Made by a program: the position numbers and the translations under genes. Positions 16,204 through 22,580 of a stretch of 22,580 bases of DNA are shown here, one piece after another; the first letter of the stretch is position 1, and each line of letters opens with the position of its first letter. A model generated the notes under the pieces. The model saw nothing but the letters and a program-made list of their open reading frames with translations. It was not told the origin of the DNA and did not search any database. Source of the stretch: JANNRR01 sp043736155 (lineage in GTDB: Bacteria; Pseudomonadota; Alphaproteobacteria; Rhodobacterales; Rhodobacteraceae); the NCBI GenBank assembly GCA_043736155.1, contig JAYTDA010000380.1:1-22580 (forward strand). The letters are read 5' to 3'.

Positions 16204-16800
16204 TTAGGAGCGGCAAACTCGATGGCGGTGGCGTCCACGCCGGGCTTGCCGCGAACTTCGACCGCTGCAAAGCCTGCTGCGGCCTTGATTCAGCCGATGC
16301 AGGGCGTGACCGCCATTGGTCCGAGTGAACACCCGAGGCTCTTCGATGCGTTTGCGGCAGCGCTGGCTGCTGGCATAGCCTTCAGTGCTGGTTGTCGCTG
16401 CGGCGATGGCGGTCTTGCGGACCACGCCCCGTTTCGACACGGTGCCGTTGACCGCGATATGCGGGGTGACGCCCCGGGCGCGCAGGTCGCCCACGAAGTC
16501 GGTCACATCTTAGGCCTTGTCCGCGCCAAGGGTGATGCCGGGTTTGCGCTGCCTGCGGTCCGGCATCACCAGCCTCATCAGCGTCGCCGCGCGCTCCGCC
16601 GTGCCGGTGGCATGGGTCAGGCTGGCCTCGACCGCCAGGCCGTTGCGGTTCTCGATGAGGAGATGCCCCAACGTCGCCCGCAACGGATGATCGACAGCAA
16701 CCCGCTCCTCCAGCCGGTTATCGCTGACCATCCCCTCCGCCCGATCATCCCGCCCGATCTTCCCGCCCGATCATCCCGCCCGATCATCCCGCCCACGCAT
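16204..16800 (-). pseudogene. IS5-family transposase pseudogene
   Basis: Reading leftward from an ATG at 16800, the frame begins MRGRDDR, then enters a 13-bp repeat array that shifts frame. A piece of the N-terminal domain follows (LEERVAVDHPLRA), joined directly to LGHLLIENRNGLAVEASL. The intervening part, including the first catalytic aspartate, is missing. The frame continues through ITLGADKA, where a TAA replaces the expected tyrosine codon, and resumes DVTDFVGDLRARGVTPH to RCRKRIEE, retaining the second Asp and the Glu of the DDE set. About 40 extra bases follow, then a TGA where the Trp of the usual GWIK is expected. It ends with IKAAAGFAAVEVRGK. The combined lesions make this clearly non-functional. 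Confidence 0.8.
16738..16800. repeat. 13-bp tandem repeat at the transposase remnant start
   Basis: The unit CGCCCGATCATCC occurs at 16738-16750, 16751-16763 (one variant base), 16764-16776 and 16777-16789, followed by a partial unit to 16800. On the minus strand each unit repeats the codons just after the presumed transposase start (GGGCGGGATGATC). The array therefore probably expanded from that coding sequence. Confidence 0.85.
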
Positions 16801-16942
16801 CGCAAAGCACTCCATGGCCCTGGATGAAGTGACGCACAAAACGAAGACGATGGGGAGTTTTTCAGCAGCCTGTCCGGGAGAGTGGTCAGCTCGGGATTTG
16901 CCGGCTGGCAAGGTGCGTGCAAGCACGCACCGCCTGAACCGG

Positions 16943-17233
16943 TCAGACCATCGCGTTCTGTGGCATCAGCCGTGCCTCTGCCATCAGCGCAATCAGCAGT
17001 TCGATGTGGCGCGCCGCCGAATAGGTGGCGTCGCCGGTCCGGCGGGTTTCCTCCATCCGGCCTTCCTCTGAAATCAACAGCCCCAGCGCCCTGACCGGCG
17101 ATGGCAGGCTGCTGCTTTGGGTCAGCCGCCGCAGATCGCGTTCGCGCCGGTAGTCCGACAGGCCGAACTTTGCGGCACGGATCAGCAGGCTTGGCCGGCG
17201 CAGAGCCGCCAGAAACTTCACAGGGTCGTTCAT
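16943..17233 (-). CDS. DUF6477 family protein
   Basis: Encodes 96 aa, a small cytoplasmic protein with no membrane segment. The pattern AALRRPSLLIRAAKFGLSDYRRERDLRRL, then RMEETRRTGDATYSAARHIELLIALMAEARL matches the DUF6477 family, found mainly in Rhodobacterales; its function is unknown. The ATG at 17233 has a GGAGG ribosome site five to six bases upstream (complement of about 17239-17243) and gives the usual N-terminus; the frame is open to 17299 but without support. It is divergent from the DUF6456 gene, an arrangement I recall as common in this order. Confidence 0.85.
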   Translation of the reverse strand: MNDPVKFLAALRRPSLLIRAAKFGLSDYRRERDLRRLTQSSSLPSPVRALGLLISEEGRMEETRRTGDATYSAARHIELLIALMAEARLMPQNAMV

Positions 17234-17277
17234 CACAGCCTCCAAGGTATCCCGGGGCCAGATTGCACAAATACGGC

Positions 17278-17297
17278 GAGTGTTGCGCGAAACACTC
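17278..17297. promoter_or_regulatory. 20-bp interrupted palindrome (candidate operator)
   Basis: GAGTGTT - six bases - AACACTC is a perfect 7-bp inverted repeat with centre GCGCGA, 45 bases upstream of the DUF6477 start. Size and symmetry fit a site for a dimeric repressor. The protein that would bind is unknown. A transcribed hairpin is an alternative, but there is no U-tract. Confidence 0.5.
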
Positions 17298-17364
17298 AAC
17301 CTAAGAGCGATCCTTTCAGAACAGTTTAGTGAATAGATTCAATTATCCGGAAAAAGCGGGTGCG

Positions 17365-17379
17365 TTAACCATGATGTAA
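17365..17379 (+). promoter_or_regulatory. CtrA-like binding site
   Basis: TTAACCATGATGTAA fits the alphaproteobacterial CtrA consensus TTAA-N7-TTAA with one mismatch in the second half, and its first half is the preferred TTAACCAT. It lies 73 bases upstream of the probable DUF6456 start, a position compatible with direct activation. The match is short, so it could arise by chance. Confidence 0.5.
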
Positions 17380-17451
17380 CCAATGCCACTCACGGTTGTG
17401 GCGGTTGGGAGCAGAATGGGGGCACACGCAGGGGAGGCGTGTGACGGGAAC

Positions 17452-18573
17452 ATGACTGCAATACCATTTGCCGAAAGCCAGCTGCCAGACTGGCTACCCG
17501 ACGCTGTCAGAATCTACCTGTCTCACACCGAAGACGGGATGTCGCTGCGTGCCCTCGCGCGCCGCGAAGGCTGCCACGCCTCGACCGTGCTGCGCCAGGT
17601 GCGCCGGTTTGAAAACCGGCGTGATGATCCCTTGGTTGATGAGGCGCTGGCCCGGCTGGGGCGCGCCCAACAGACACCTTCCCCCACCGACAGCAAGGAA
17701 CCGACCGACATGACGGCACAATTCCGCCACGACCAGATGCTTGCCGACGAGACGACGATTGCCCGCGAGGCGCGCCGCAGCCTGCGCCGCCTGTGCGAAA
17801 CCGGCTCCGTGCTGGCGATCGCGCCAGACATGGACAAGGCCGCCGTGATCCGCACCTTGCCCGATGGCCGCAGCATCCGCACCGGGGTGGTGGAACGGTC
17901 GGTGGCACAGGCCTTTGCCTTGAAAGACTGGATCAGTTGCCGCCAGAACGGCCGGGTTGCCGCCTATGAAATCACCAGCATCGGCCGTTCGGCGCTGAAG
18001 CGGTTTTTGTCCGAAGATGCCGGTCTGCGCAGCGGCATGGCCGAGGCCGCGATGCCGTTTGGCGACCAGCACCGGCTGTGGGGCGAACGCACGGTTGCGG
18101 GCGCCGGAGAGGGTGAGCCGCGCCGGGTCCGCTACAATCTGGCGGAAAGCCCGATTGCGCTGCTGGCGCGGCGCAAGGACAAGGATGGCCAGCCGTTTCT
18201 GACCCCGGAAATGGTCACCGCCGCCGAACGGCTGCGCGAGGATTTCGAACTGGCGCAGATGGGGCCACGGGTGGCACAGAACTGGGACCGGTTCCTGACA
18301 GCCGGGGATCGCGGCGGCTTTGCCGCTGACAGCGGCATTGCCGGGGGGCCACGCACCGCGCGTGACCGGGTGGCGGGTGCCTTGCGGGATCTGGGTCCCG
18401 GATTGGGCGACATGGTGCTGCGCTGCTGCTGTTTTCTGGAAGGGATGGAACAGGCGGAAAAGCGGTTGGGCTGGTCGGCGCGGTCTGGCAAGATCGTGCT
18501 GCGGATCGCGCTGTTGCGGCTGAAGCGGCACTATGAGGAAACCGGCGGTAAAAGCGCGCCGCTGATCGGATAG
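17452..18573 (+). CDS. DUF6456 domain protein with N-terminal helix-turn-helix
   Basis: Encodes 373 aa from the ATG at 17452; in-frame ATGs at 17383 and 17416 are alternatives. The first 70 residues (LPDWLPDAVRIYLSHTEDG, then SLRALARREGCHASTVLRQV at 31-50) look like a helix-turn-helix that could bind DNA. A linker rich in Pro, Thr and Ser follows. The C-terminal part (YNLAESPIALLARRKDKDG, then RDRVAGALRDLGPGLGDMV and LGWSARSGKIVLRIALLRL) is the DUF6456 domain of alphaproteobacteria. A role as a transcription regulator is plausible but unproven. It is divergent from the DUF6477 gene with a CtrA-like site between them. Its 3' end converges on katG and no separate terminator is seen for it. Confidence 0.85.
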   Translation: MTAIPFAESQLPDWLPDAVRIYLSHTEDGMSLRALARREGCHASTVLRQVRRFENRRDDPLVDEALARLGRAQQTPSPTDSKEPTDMTAQFRHDQMLADETTIAREARRSLRRLCETGSVLAIAPDMDKAAVIRTLPDGRSIRTGVVERSVAQAFALKDWISCRQNGRVAAYEITSIGRSALKRFLSEDAGLRSGMAEAAMPFGDQHRLWGERTVAGAGEGEPRRVRYNLAESPIALLARRKDKDGQPFLTPEMVTAAERLREDFELAQMGPRVAQNWDRFLTAGDRGGFAADSGIAGGPRTARDRVAGALRDLGPGLGDMVLRCCCFLEGMEQAEKRLGWSARSGKIVLRIALLRLKRHYEETGGKSAPLIG

Positions 18574-18599
18574 GCGGGTTGCCGGGGGCGTCCGGCGCC

Positions 18600-18628
18600 A
18601 AAAAAAGGGGGGCACGAAGGCCCCCCTT
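18600..18628 (-). terminator. Intrinsic terminator of katG
   Basis: Read on the minus strand, a 9-bp stem AAGGGGGGC / GCCCCCCTT with a 6-base loop is followed by seven consecutive T, 23 bases after the katG stop. It is a strong Rho-independent terminator. On the plus strand the hairpin is not followed by T residues, so it serves mainly katG. Confidence 0.88.
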
Positions 18629-18650
18629 GATCCTGTGGCTCAGCCCCCGG

Positions 18651-20822
18651 TCAGGCCAGATCGAACCGGTCCAGCTCCATCACCTTGACCCATGCCGCCA
18701 CAAAGTCGCGCACAAAGGCTTCCTTGGCATCATCCTGGGCGTAAACCTCGGACAAGGCCCGCAGTTGCGAGTTGGAACCGAACAGCAGATCAACCCGGGT
18801 CCCGGTCCATTTCACCGCACCGGTGACGCGGTCGCGGCCCTCGAACAGGTCGCCGGCGTCCGATGTCGGGGTCCAGACCGTGCCCATGTCGATCAGGTTG
18901 ACAAAGAAGTCGTTGGCCAGGGTGCCGGGGCGGTGGGTCAGACGGCCATGCGGGCCGGCCCCCACCCCCAGAACCCGCAACCCGCCAACCAGCACCGTCA
19001 TTTCCGGCGCGGTCAGGGTCAGCAATTGCGCCCTGTCGACCAGCAGTTCCTCGGCCGTCAGGGTATATTTCGCCCTCAGATGATTGCGAAAGCCATCGGC
19101 TGCCGGTTCCAGCACGGCGAAACTGTCGACATCGGTCTGGTCCTGGCTGGCATCGGCGCGGCCGGGGGAAAAGGGCACCGCGACACCCGATGCCTGTTCA
19201 ATCGCAGCGCCACCGCCCAGCACGATCAGATCGGCCAGTGACACCTTTTTGGCGGCGCTGTCGAACCCGGCCTTGATCCCTTGCAGAACGGTCATCACCT
19301 TGGCCAGTTGCGCCGGCTGGTTCACCTCCCAGTCCTTTTGCGGGGCCAGACGGATACGCGCGCCATTGGCACCGCCCCGCTTGTCAGACCCGCGGAAGGT
19401 CGATGCTGAAGCCCAGGCGGTAGAGACCAGTTCCGCTACCGACAGCCCCGAAGCCATAATCCGGGCCTTGAGCGTTGCCACATCAGCGGCATCCATCACT
19501 GATCCCGCCGCAGGGATCGGATCTTGCCAGATCAGGTCTTCGGCAGGCACTTCCGGCCCCAGATAGCGCAGCTTTGGCCCCATGTCGCGGTGGGTCAGCT
19601 TGAACCAGGCGCGGGCAAAGGCATCGGCGAACTCTGCGGGATTGTCGAGGAACCGGCGTGAAATCGGGCCATAGACCGGGTCCATCTTCATCGCCATGTC
19701 GGCAGTGGTCATCATCGGCGGGTGCGTTTTCGACGGGTCATGCGCATCCACCACCATGTCTTCGGGTTCGGTGTTGGCAGGGTGCCATTGCTGCGCCCCT
19801 GCCGGGCTTTTGCGCAGTACCCAGTCATATTTGAACAGAACCTTGAAATAGCCCATGTCCCAGGTCGTCGGGTTCGGTTTCCATGCGCCTTCGATGCCGG
19901 ACCCGGTGGCATGGATGCCGACACCGGTGCCAAAGCCGTTGTTCCAGCCCAGCCCCTGTTGTTCCAGCCCGGCCGCTTCCGGTTCACGCCCCACCAGCGC
20001 GGTATCACCGGCACCATGCGCCTTGCCAAAGGTATGGCCCCCTGCAGTCAGCGCCACGGTTTCCTCGTCATTCATCGCCATGCGGGCAAAGGTTTCGCGG
20101 ATATCGCGGCCCGAGGCGACCGGGTCGGCGACGCCGTTCGGCCCTTCGGGGTTCACATAGATCAGCCCCATCTGCACCGCGGCCAACGGGGTTTCCAGCT
20201 GGCGGTCGCCCTCATAGCGGGCATCGCCCAGCCAGGTATCCTCATTGCCCCAATAGATGTCTTCTTCGGGTTCCCAGATGTCGGCGCGGCCGCCGCCAAA
20301 GCCGAAGGTCTTGAACCCCATCGATTCCATGGCGCAGTTGCCTGCCAGCACCATCAGGTCGGACCATGACAGGCCGTTGCCATATTTGCGCTTGATCGGC
20401 CACAACAGCCGCCGCGCCTTGTCGAGGTTGACGTTGTCGGGCCAGGAATTGAGGGGCGCAAACCGCTGGGTACCGCTGCTGGCACCGCCCCGGCCATCGC
20501 CGGTGCGATAGGTGCCTGCCGAATGCCAGGCCATGCGGATGAACAGCGGGCCATAATGGCCCCAATCAGCGGGCCACCACGGCTGGCTGTCGGTCATCAG
20601 CGCATAAAGATCAGCTTTCACCGCCGCCAGGTCGATCTTGCCAAAGGCTTCGGCATAGTCAAACCCGGGCCCCATCGGGTTGGACAGCGCCGAATGCTGG
20701 TGCAGAATGCGCAGATTCAGCTGGTTCGGCCACCAGTCGCGGTTGGTGCGGGTGGCATGGCTGGTCTGGCTGCCTGCGCCATGCATCACCGGGCATTTGC
20801 CGGCAGCAGTGTTTCCGTCCAT
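18651..20822 (-). CDS. katG: Catalase-peroxidase KatG
   Basis: Encodes 723 aa, the full two-domain length. This haem enzyme breaks down hydrogen peroxide in the cytoplasm. The distal site R96, W99 and H100 lies in RMAWHSAGTYR. W99 forms the Met-Tyr-Trp adduct with Y222 (IYVNPEGPNG) and M248 (FARMAMNDEE); all three are present at the expected spacing. The proximal haem ligand is H263 in AGGHTFGKAHGAG. The C-terminal, haem-free domain is intact (WASASTFRGSDKRGGANGARIRL). The start at 20822 gives the family-like MDGNTAAGKCPVMHG and is placed by a GGAGG site five bases upstream (20828-20832). The frame is open to 21038, but that extension encodes only repeat-derived Pro-Val dipeptides. The gene is monocistronic and divergent from lipA. 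No oxyR is in the window. Confidence 0.97.
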   Translation of the reverse strand: MDGNTAAGKCPVMHGAGSQTSHATRTNRDWWPNQLNLRILHQHSALSNPMGPGFDYAEAFGKIDLAAVKADLYALMTDSQPWWPADWGHYGPLFIRMAWHSAGTYRTGDGRGGASSGTQRFAPLNSWPDNVNLDKARRLLWPIKRKYGNGLSWSDLMVLAGNCAMESMGFKTFGFGGGRADIWEPEEDIYWGNEDTWLGDARYEGDRQLETPLAAVQMGLIYVNPEGPNGVADPVASGRDIRETFARMAMNDEETVALTAGGHTFGKAHGAGDTALVGREPEAAGLEQQGLGWNNGFGTGVGIHATGSGIEGAWKPNPTTWDMGYFKVLFKYDWVLRKSPAGAQQWHPANTEPEDMVVDAHDPSKTHPPMMTTADMAMKMDPVYGPISRRFLDNPAEFADAFARAWFKLTHRDMGPKLRYLGPEVPAEDLIWQDPIPAAGSVMDAADVATLKARIMASGLSVAELVSTAWASASTFRGSDKRGGANGARIRLAPQKDWEVNQPAQLAKVMTVLQGIKAGFDSAAKKVSLADLIVLGGGAAIEQASGVAVPFSPGRADASQDQTDVDSFAVLEPAADGFRNHLRAKYTLTAEELLVDRAQLLTLTAPEMTVLVGGLRVLGVGAGPHGRLTHRPGTLANDFFVNLIDMGTVWTPTSDAGDLFEGRDRVTGAVKWTGTRVDLLFGSNSQLRALSEVYAQDDAKEAFVRDFVAAWVKVMELDRFDLA

Positions 20823-21088
20823 CATATCCTCCAATGCTGAATTCGTGTCGCCGACGGATGTATCAAGGTTGGCGGCCGAGTTTAAGCTGGATTCGCCAGT
20901 GTAACGGATTGACACAATTACCGGCACCGGCACCGGCACCGGCGCGGGCGCGGGCAGTGCCGCAGTCCCGGCCCGGTGCCGCTGCATGGCAGCATTGCGG
21001 CACCGACTTGTCGACAATCTTTCATTCTTCACCGCCAACCGCTATGTCTGGCACAAACCCGCACCCTTTGCGCGGGACGGAGAGTTGG
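20823..21088. promoter_or_regulatory. Divergent region between katG and lipA
   Basis: These 266 bases must hold the promoters of katG and lipA. The main visible structure is a hexamer repeat run at 20921-20956. I find no clear OxyR-type site or well-spaced sigma-70 boxes. The frame of lipA is open back to 20834, but the upstream codons are repeat-derived. Confidence 0.55.
20921..20956. repeat. CCGGCA hexamer tandem repeat between katG and lipA
   Basis: Three perfect CCGGCA units (20921-20938) are followed by three degenerate units (CCGGCG, CGGGCG, CGGGCA) to 20956. The run lies about 100 bases upstream of katG and 130 bases upstream of lipA, so length change could alter promoter spacing for either gene. 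Confidence 0.8.
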
Positions 21089-22045
21089 ATGACCCCACGC
21101 GATCTGAAGCTGCCCACTGAGCGTCACCCGGAAAAGGCGCATCGCCCCGATACCGAGCGGTTGCAGAAACCGGACTGGATCCGGGTCAAGGCACCGACCT
21201 CCGAAGGCTATCGGCGGACCCGTGACATCCTGCGCGACAACAAGCTGGTGACAGTTTGTGAAGAGGCGGGCTGCCCAAACGTTGGCGAATGCTGGTCGCA
21301 GGGCCATGCCACCATGATGATCATGGGCGAGATCTGTACCCGGGGCTGCACATTCTGCAATGTGGCCACCGGCAAACCGCAGGTGCTGGACACGTTTGAA
21401 CCGGGCAGGGTGGCGCATGCCGTCGCCACCCTGGGGCTGGCGCATGTGGTGGTGACATCGGTGGACCGTGACGATCTGGACGATGGCGGCGCCGCCCATT
21501 TCGCCCAGACCATCCGCGCCATCCGCCACCGGTCGCCAGATACCACCATCGAGGTGCTGGTGCCCGATTTTCTGCGCTGTGCCCCTGCTGCGCTGGAACA
21601 GGTGGTCGAGGCGCGGCCCGATGTGTTCAACCACAATCTGGAAACCGTGCCCGGCCTTTATGCCGAGGTGCGCCCGGGCGCGCGCTATTTCCATTCGCTG
21701 CGGCTGTTGCAGCGGGTCAAGGAGCTGGATCCCTCGATGTTCACCAAATCGGGGATCATGGTCGGCCTTGGCGAAGACCGGGCGGCAGTGTTGCAGGTAA
21801 TGGATGACATGCGCTCGGCCGATGTGGATTTTCTGACCGTCGGGCAATATCTGCAACCGACCGCCAAACATCACCGGGTCGAACGGTTCGTGACCCCCGT
21901 GGAGTTTGCCGCCTATGAGGCTGCGGCCTGGGGCAAGGGCTTTGGCATGGTGTCCGCCACCCCGCTGACCCGGTCAAGCTATCACGCCGGCGATGATTTT
22001 ACCCGGCTCAGGGCGGCGCGGCTGGCCAGTCTGGGGCAGGGTTGA
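21089..22045 (+). CDS. lipA: Lipoyl synthase LipA
   Basis: Encodes 318 aa, the normal length. This radical-SAM enzyme inserts two sulfur atoms into the octanoyl group on lipoyl domains of 2-oxo-acid dehydrogenases and GcvH. The auxiliary cluster motif C-x4-C-x5-C is at C57, C62 and C68 (CEEAGCPNVGEC), and the radical-SAM CxxxCxxC is at C83, C87 and C90 (CTRGCTFC). The family C-terminal motif RSSYHAGD is present and contains the serine that ligates the auxiliary cluster in known LipA proteins. The ATG at 21089 is preceded by a GGAG site (GACGGAGAG) and gives the usual N-terminus; longer frames to 20834 are not supported. It stands alone, without lipB beside it. Confidence 0.96.
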   Translation: MTPRDLKLPTERHPEKAHRPDTERLQKPDWIRVKAPTSEGYRRTRDILRDNKLVTVCEEAGCPNVGECWSQGHATMMIMGEICTRGCTFCNVATGKPQVLDTFEPGRVAHAVATLGLAHVVVTSVDRDDLDDGGAAHFAQTIRAIRHRSPDTTIEVLVPDFLRCAPAALEQVVEARPDVFNHNLETVPGLYAEVRPGARYFHSLRLLQRVKELDPSMFTKSGIMVGLGEDRAAVLQVMDDMRSADVDFLTVGQYLQPTAKHHRVERFVTPVEFAAYEAAAWGKGFGMVSATPLTRSSYHAGDDFTRLRAARLASLGQG

Positions 22046-22071
22046 CCCCCTCATGCAGGATGATCTTTGAA

Positions 22072-22099
22072 GAAGGGAACGCAGCCTGCCTTCCTTTTT
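22072..22099 (+). terminator. Possible intrinsic terminator of lipA
   Basis: GAAGG (22072-22076) can pair with CCTTC (22089-22093), followed closely by TTTTT (22095-22099), starting 27 bases after the lipA stop. The stem is short and the loop (12 bases, with a smaller GCAG/CTGC fold inside) is large, so it is only moderately convincing. Confidence 0.4.
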
Positions 22100-22257
22100 C
22101 GCCCGGAGTCAAGCGCTTCAGCGCGCCGGGCGGTGCCCGACCGCCCCCTATCAGGCGGGCACCCCGCGATGCCTCGGCGAGGAACATCTACCGGGGGTGC
22201 GGCACCATAAAACACCCAAACCCGGCATTGGTGTGCCCCCCCGGGCGGTCGGGCACC
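22100..22257. other. GC-rich structured intergenic segment with a 15-bp inverted repeat
   Basis: A perfect 15-bp inverted repeat, GGTGCCCGACCGCCC (22132-22146) and its complement (22243-22257), encloses 96 bases. The left arm can fold alternatively: GGGCGGT-GCCCG-ACCGCCC (22128-22146) is a local hairpin, CGCCCGG/CCGGGCG pairs 22100-22106 with 22126-22132, and GGTGCCCG/CGGGCACC pairs 22132-22139 with 22156-22163. Smaller hairpins lie inside, at 22155-22167 and 22172-22182. It could be a small structured RNA on either strand, a transcript 3' structure, or an intergenic palindromic element. I recognise no known RNA family and see no tRNA, SRP or tmRNA core motif. Confidence 0.5.
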
Positions 22258-22336
22258 ACCCTCTGTCGCGACAAACGGAAGGATTAGCGATTGCTGCAGG
22301 TGTGCGACGCGCAGGTTCCATCAAGCCGCATTCTGA

Positions 22337-22580
22337 TCAGACGCTGCCGCCCCTGGGCCGCAGCACCAGCCAGATCAGCGCTCCCCCGGCCAGCACCAGA
22401 AACGGCAGCATGGCGATATTGACCATATCCCAGCCAACCTTCACCGACGATCCGGAACAGTTCATCAGACTGCCGGAGCTCAGACTGGCAACGGTGACAC
22501 CGCCAAACACGATCAAATCGTTCAACCCCTGCATCCGCCCGCGTTCTTCGGGACGGTAGGCGCTGGTCAACAGCGTGGTG
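22337..22580 (-). CDS. MFS-type transporter, C-terminal part (cut by window edge)
   Basis: About 80 residues are visible and the frame is open to the right edge, so the start lies outside. The sequence SAYRPEERGRMQGLNDLIVFGGVTVASLSSGSLM, then WDMVNIAMLPFLVLAGGALIWLVL is typical of the last two membrane helices of a major facilitator protein; the R-x-Q-G-x-N-D motif is common in bacterial drug- or metabolite-type members. It ends with a short basic tail (RPRGGSV). I see no clear terminator after the TGA at 22337. The substrate is unknown. Confidence 0.75.
   Translation of the reverse strand, partial: TTLLTSAYRPEERGRMQGLNDLIVFGGVTVASLSSGSLMNCSGSSVKVGWDMVNIAMLPFLVLAGGALIWLVLRPRGGSV

Larger units (their letters stand above)
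16204..16872 (-). mobile_element. Decayed, internally deleted IS5-type insertion sequence
   Basis: The segment from about 16204 to 16872 carries remnants of an IS5-type transposase and, at its right side, a probable element end containing GGCTGCTGAAAAACTCC (complement of about 16854-16870). Similar GCTGAAAAACTCC-like ends occur in IS5-type elements. No matching left end is visible near 16200, so that side appears truncated or replaced. The element is not expected to be active on its own. Confidence 0.65.
17234..17451. promoter_or_regulatory. Divergent promoter region of the DUF6477 and DUF6456 genes
   Basis: These 218 bases carry two candidate operator elements: a perfect interrupted palindrome at 17278-17297 and a CtrA-like site at 17365-17379. 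A GANTC site (GATTC, 17336-17340), the target of the cell-cycle methyltransferase CcrM, lies between them. The segment 17300-17360 is AT-richer than its surroundings, as expected of promoter DNA. Confidence 0.6.

Noticed and set aside
15241..16800. CRISPR array
   Set aside because: The repeats are 6-14 bp and directly head to tail without unique spacers, and no cas gene is present.
20898..20914. GTGT-N9-ACAC inverted repeat upstream of katG as an OxyR or LysR-type site
   Set aside because: The half-sites are only four bases and do not fit the OxyR spacing pattern I know, so chance is likely.
20823..21038. 72-residue N-terminal extension of KatG
   Set aside because: The extension is read from the hexamer repeat (Pro-Val repeats) and lacks family similarity, while an excellent GGAGG site places the start at 20822.
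22046..22336. Riboswitch, SRP RNA, tmRNA or tRNA in the lipA-MFS gap
   Set aside because: I found none of the conserved core sequences of these RNAs on either strand, although the segment is structured.

Overview
This is a GC-rich chromosomal window, most likely from an alphaproteobacterium of the Rhodobacterales (Rhodobacteraceae). The strongest lineage evidence is a divergent DUF6477 / DUF6456 gene pair typical of that order. The intervening promoter holds a CtrA-like TTAACCAT site. Codon use is strongly GC-biased and many genes overlap by ATGA or TGATG.

Layout. (1) 1-2370, minus: the N-terminal part of an RND efflux permease, cut by the window edge, translationally coupled to its upstream periplasmic adaptor gene. 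(2) 2680-8332, minus: a complete oligopeptide-type ABC importer in the order oppA-oppB-oppC-oppD-oppF. A palindromic stem-loop element lies between oppA and oppB. (3) 8605-15252, plus: a tightly packed operon encoding HyuA and HyuB (ATP-dependent hydantoinase/oxoprolinase type), a FAD-dependent amine oxidoreductase of the DAO/FOXRED1 type, an HpcH/HpaI class II aldolase, and a uronate-dehydrogenase-like short-chain dehydrogenase. It is divergent from the importer across a 272-bp region holding four copies of a 12-bp repeat. (4) 15253-16942: a gene-poor, rearranged segment with several short tandem repeats, an unrecognised 65-codon ORF of unlike composition, and an internally deleted, stop-containing IS5-type transposase remnant. 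(5) 16943-18573: the DUF6477 and DUF6456 genes. (6) 18651-20822, minus: catalase-peroxidase katG with a strong intrinsic terminator. (7) 21089-22045, plus: lipoyl synthase lipA. (8) 22337 to the right edge, minus: the C-terminus of an MFS-type transporter, preceded by a GC-rich intergenic region with a 15-bp inverted repeat.

The importer and the hyuAB operon form the accessory, functionally most interesting part. The gene content suggests uptake of an amide, peptide-like or conjugated compound, ATP-driven opening of a cyclic amide, FAD-dependent oxidation at a C-N bond, and processing of a keto-acid or sugar-acid moiety by the aldolase and the dehydrogenase. The substrate cannot be read from the sequence. 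The dehydrogenase lacks two residues I recall as substrate contacts in true uronate dehydrogenases. No transcription regulator for this cluster lies in the window. A second theme is that nearly every intergenic region carries a different short tandem repeat (units of 6, 11, 12, 13 or 14 bp).
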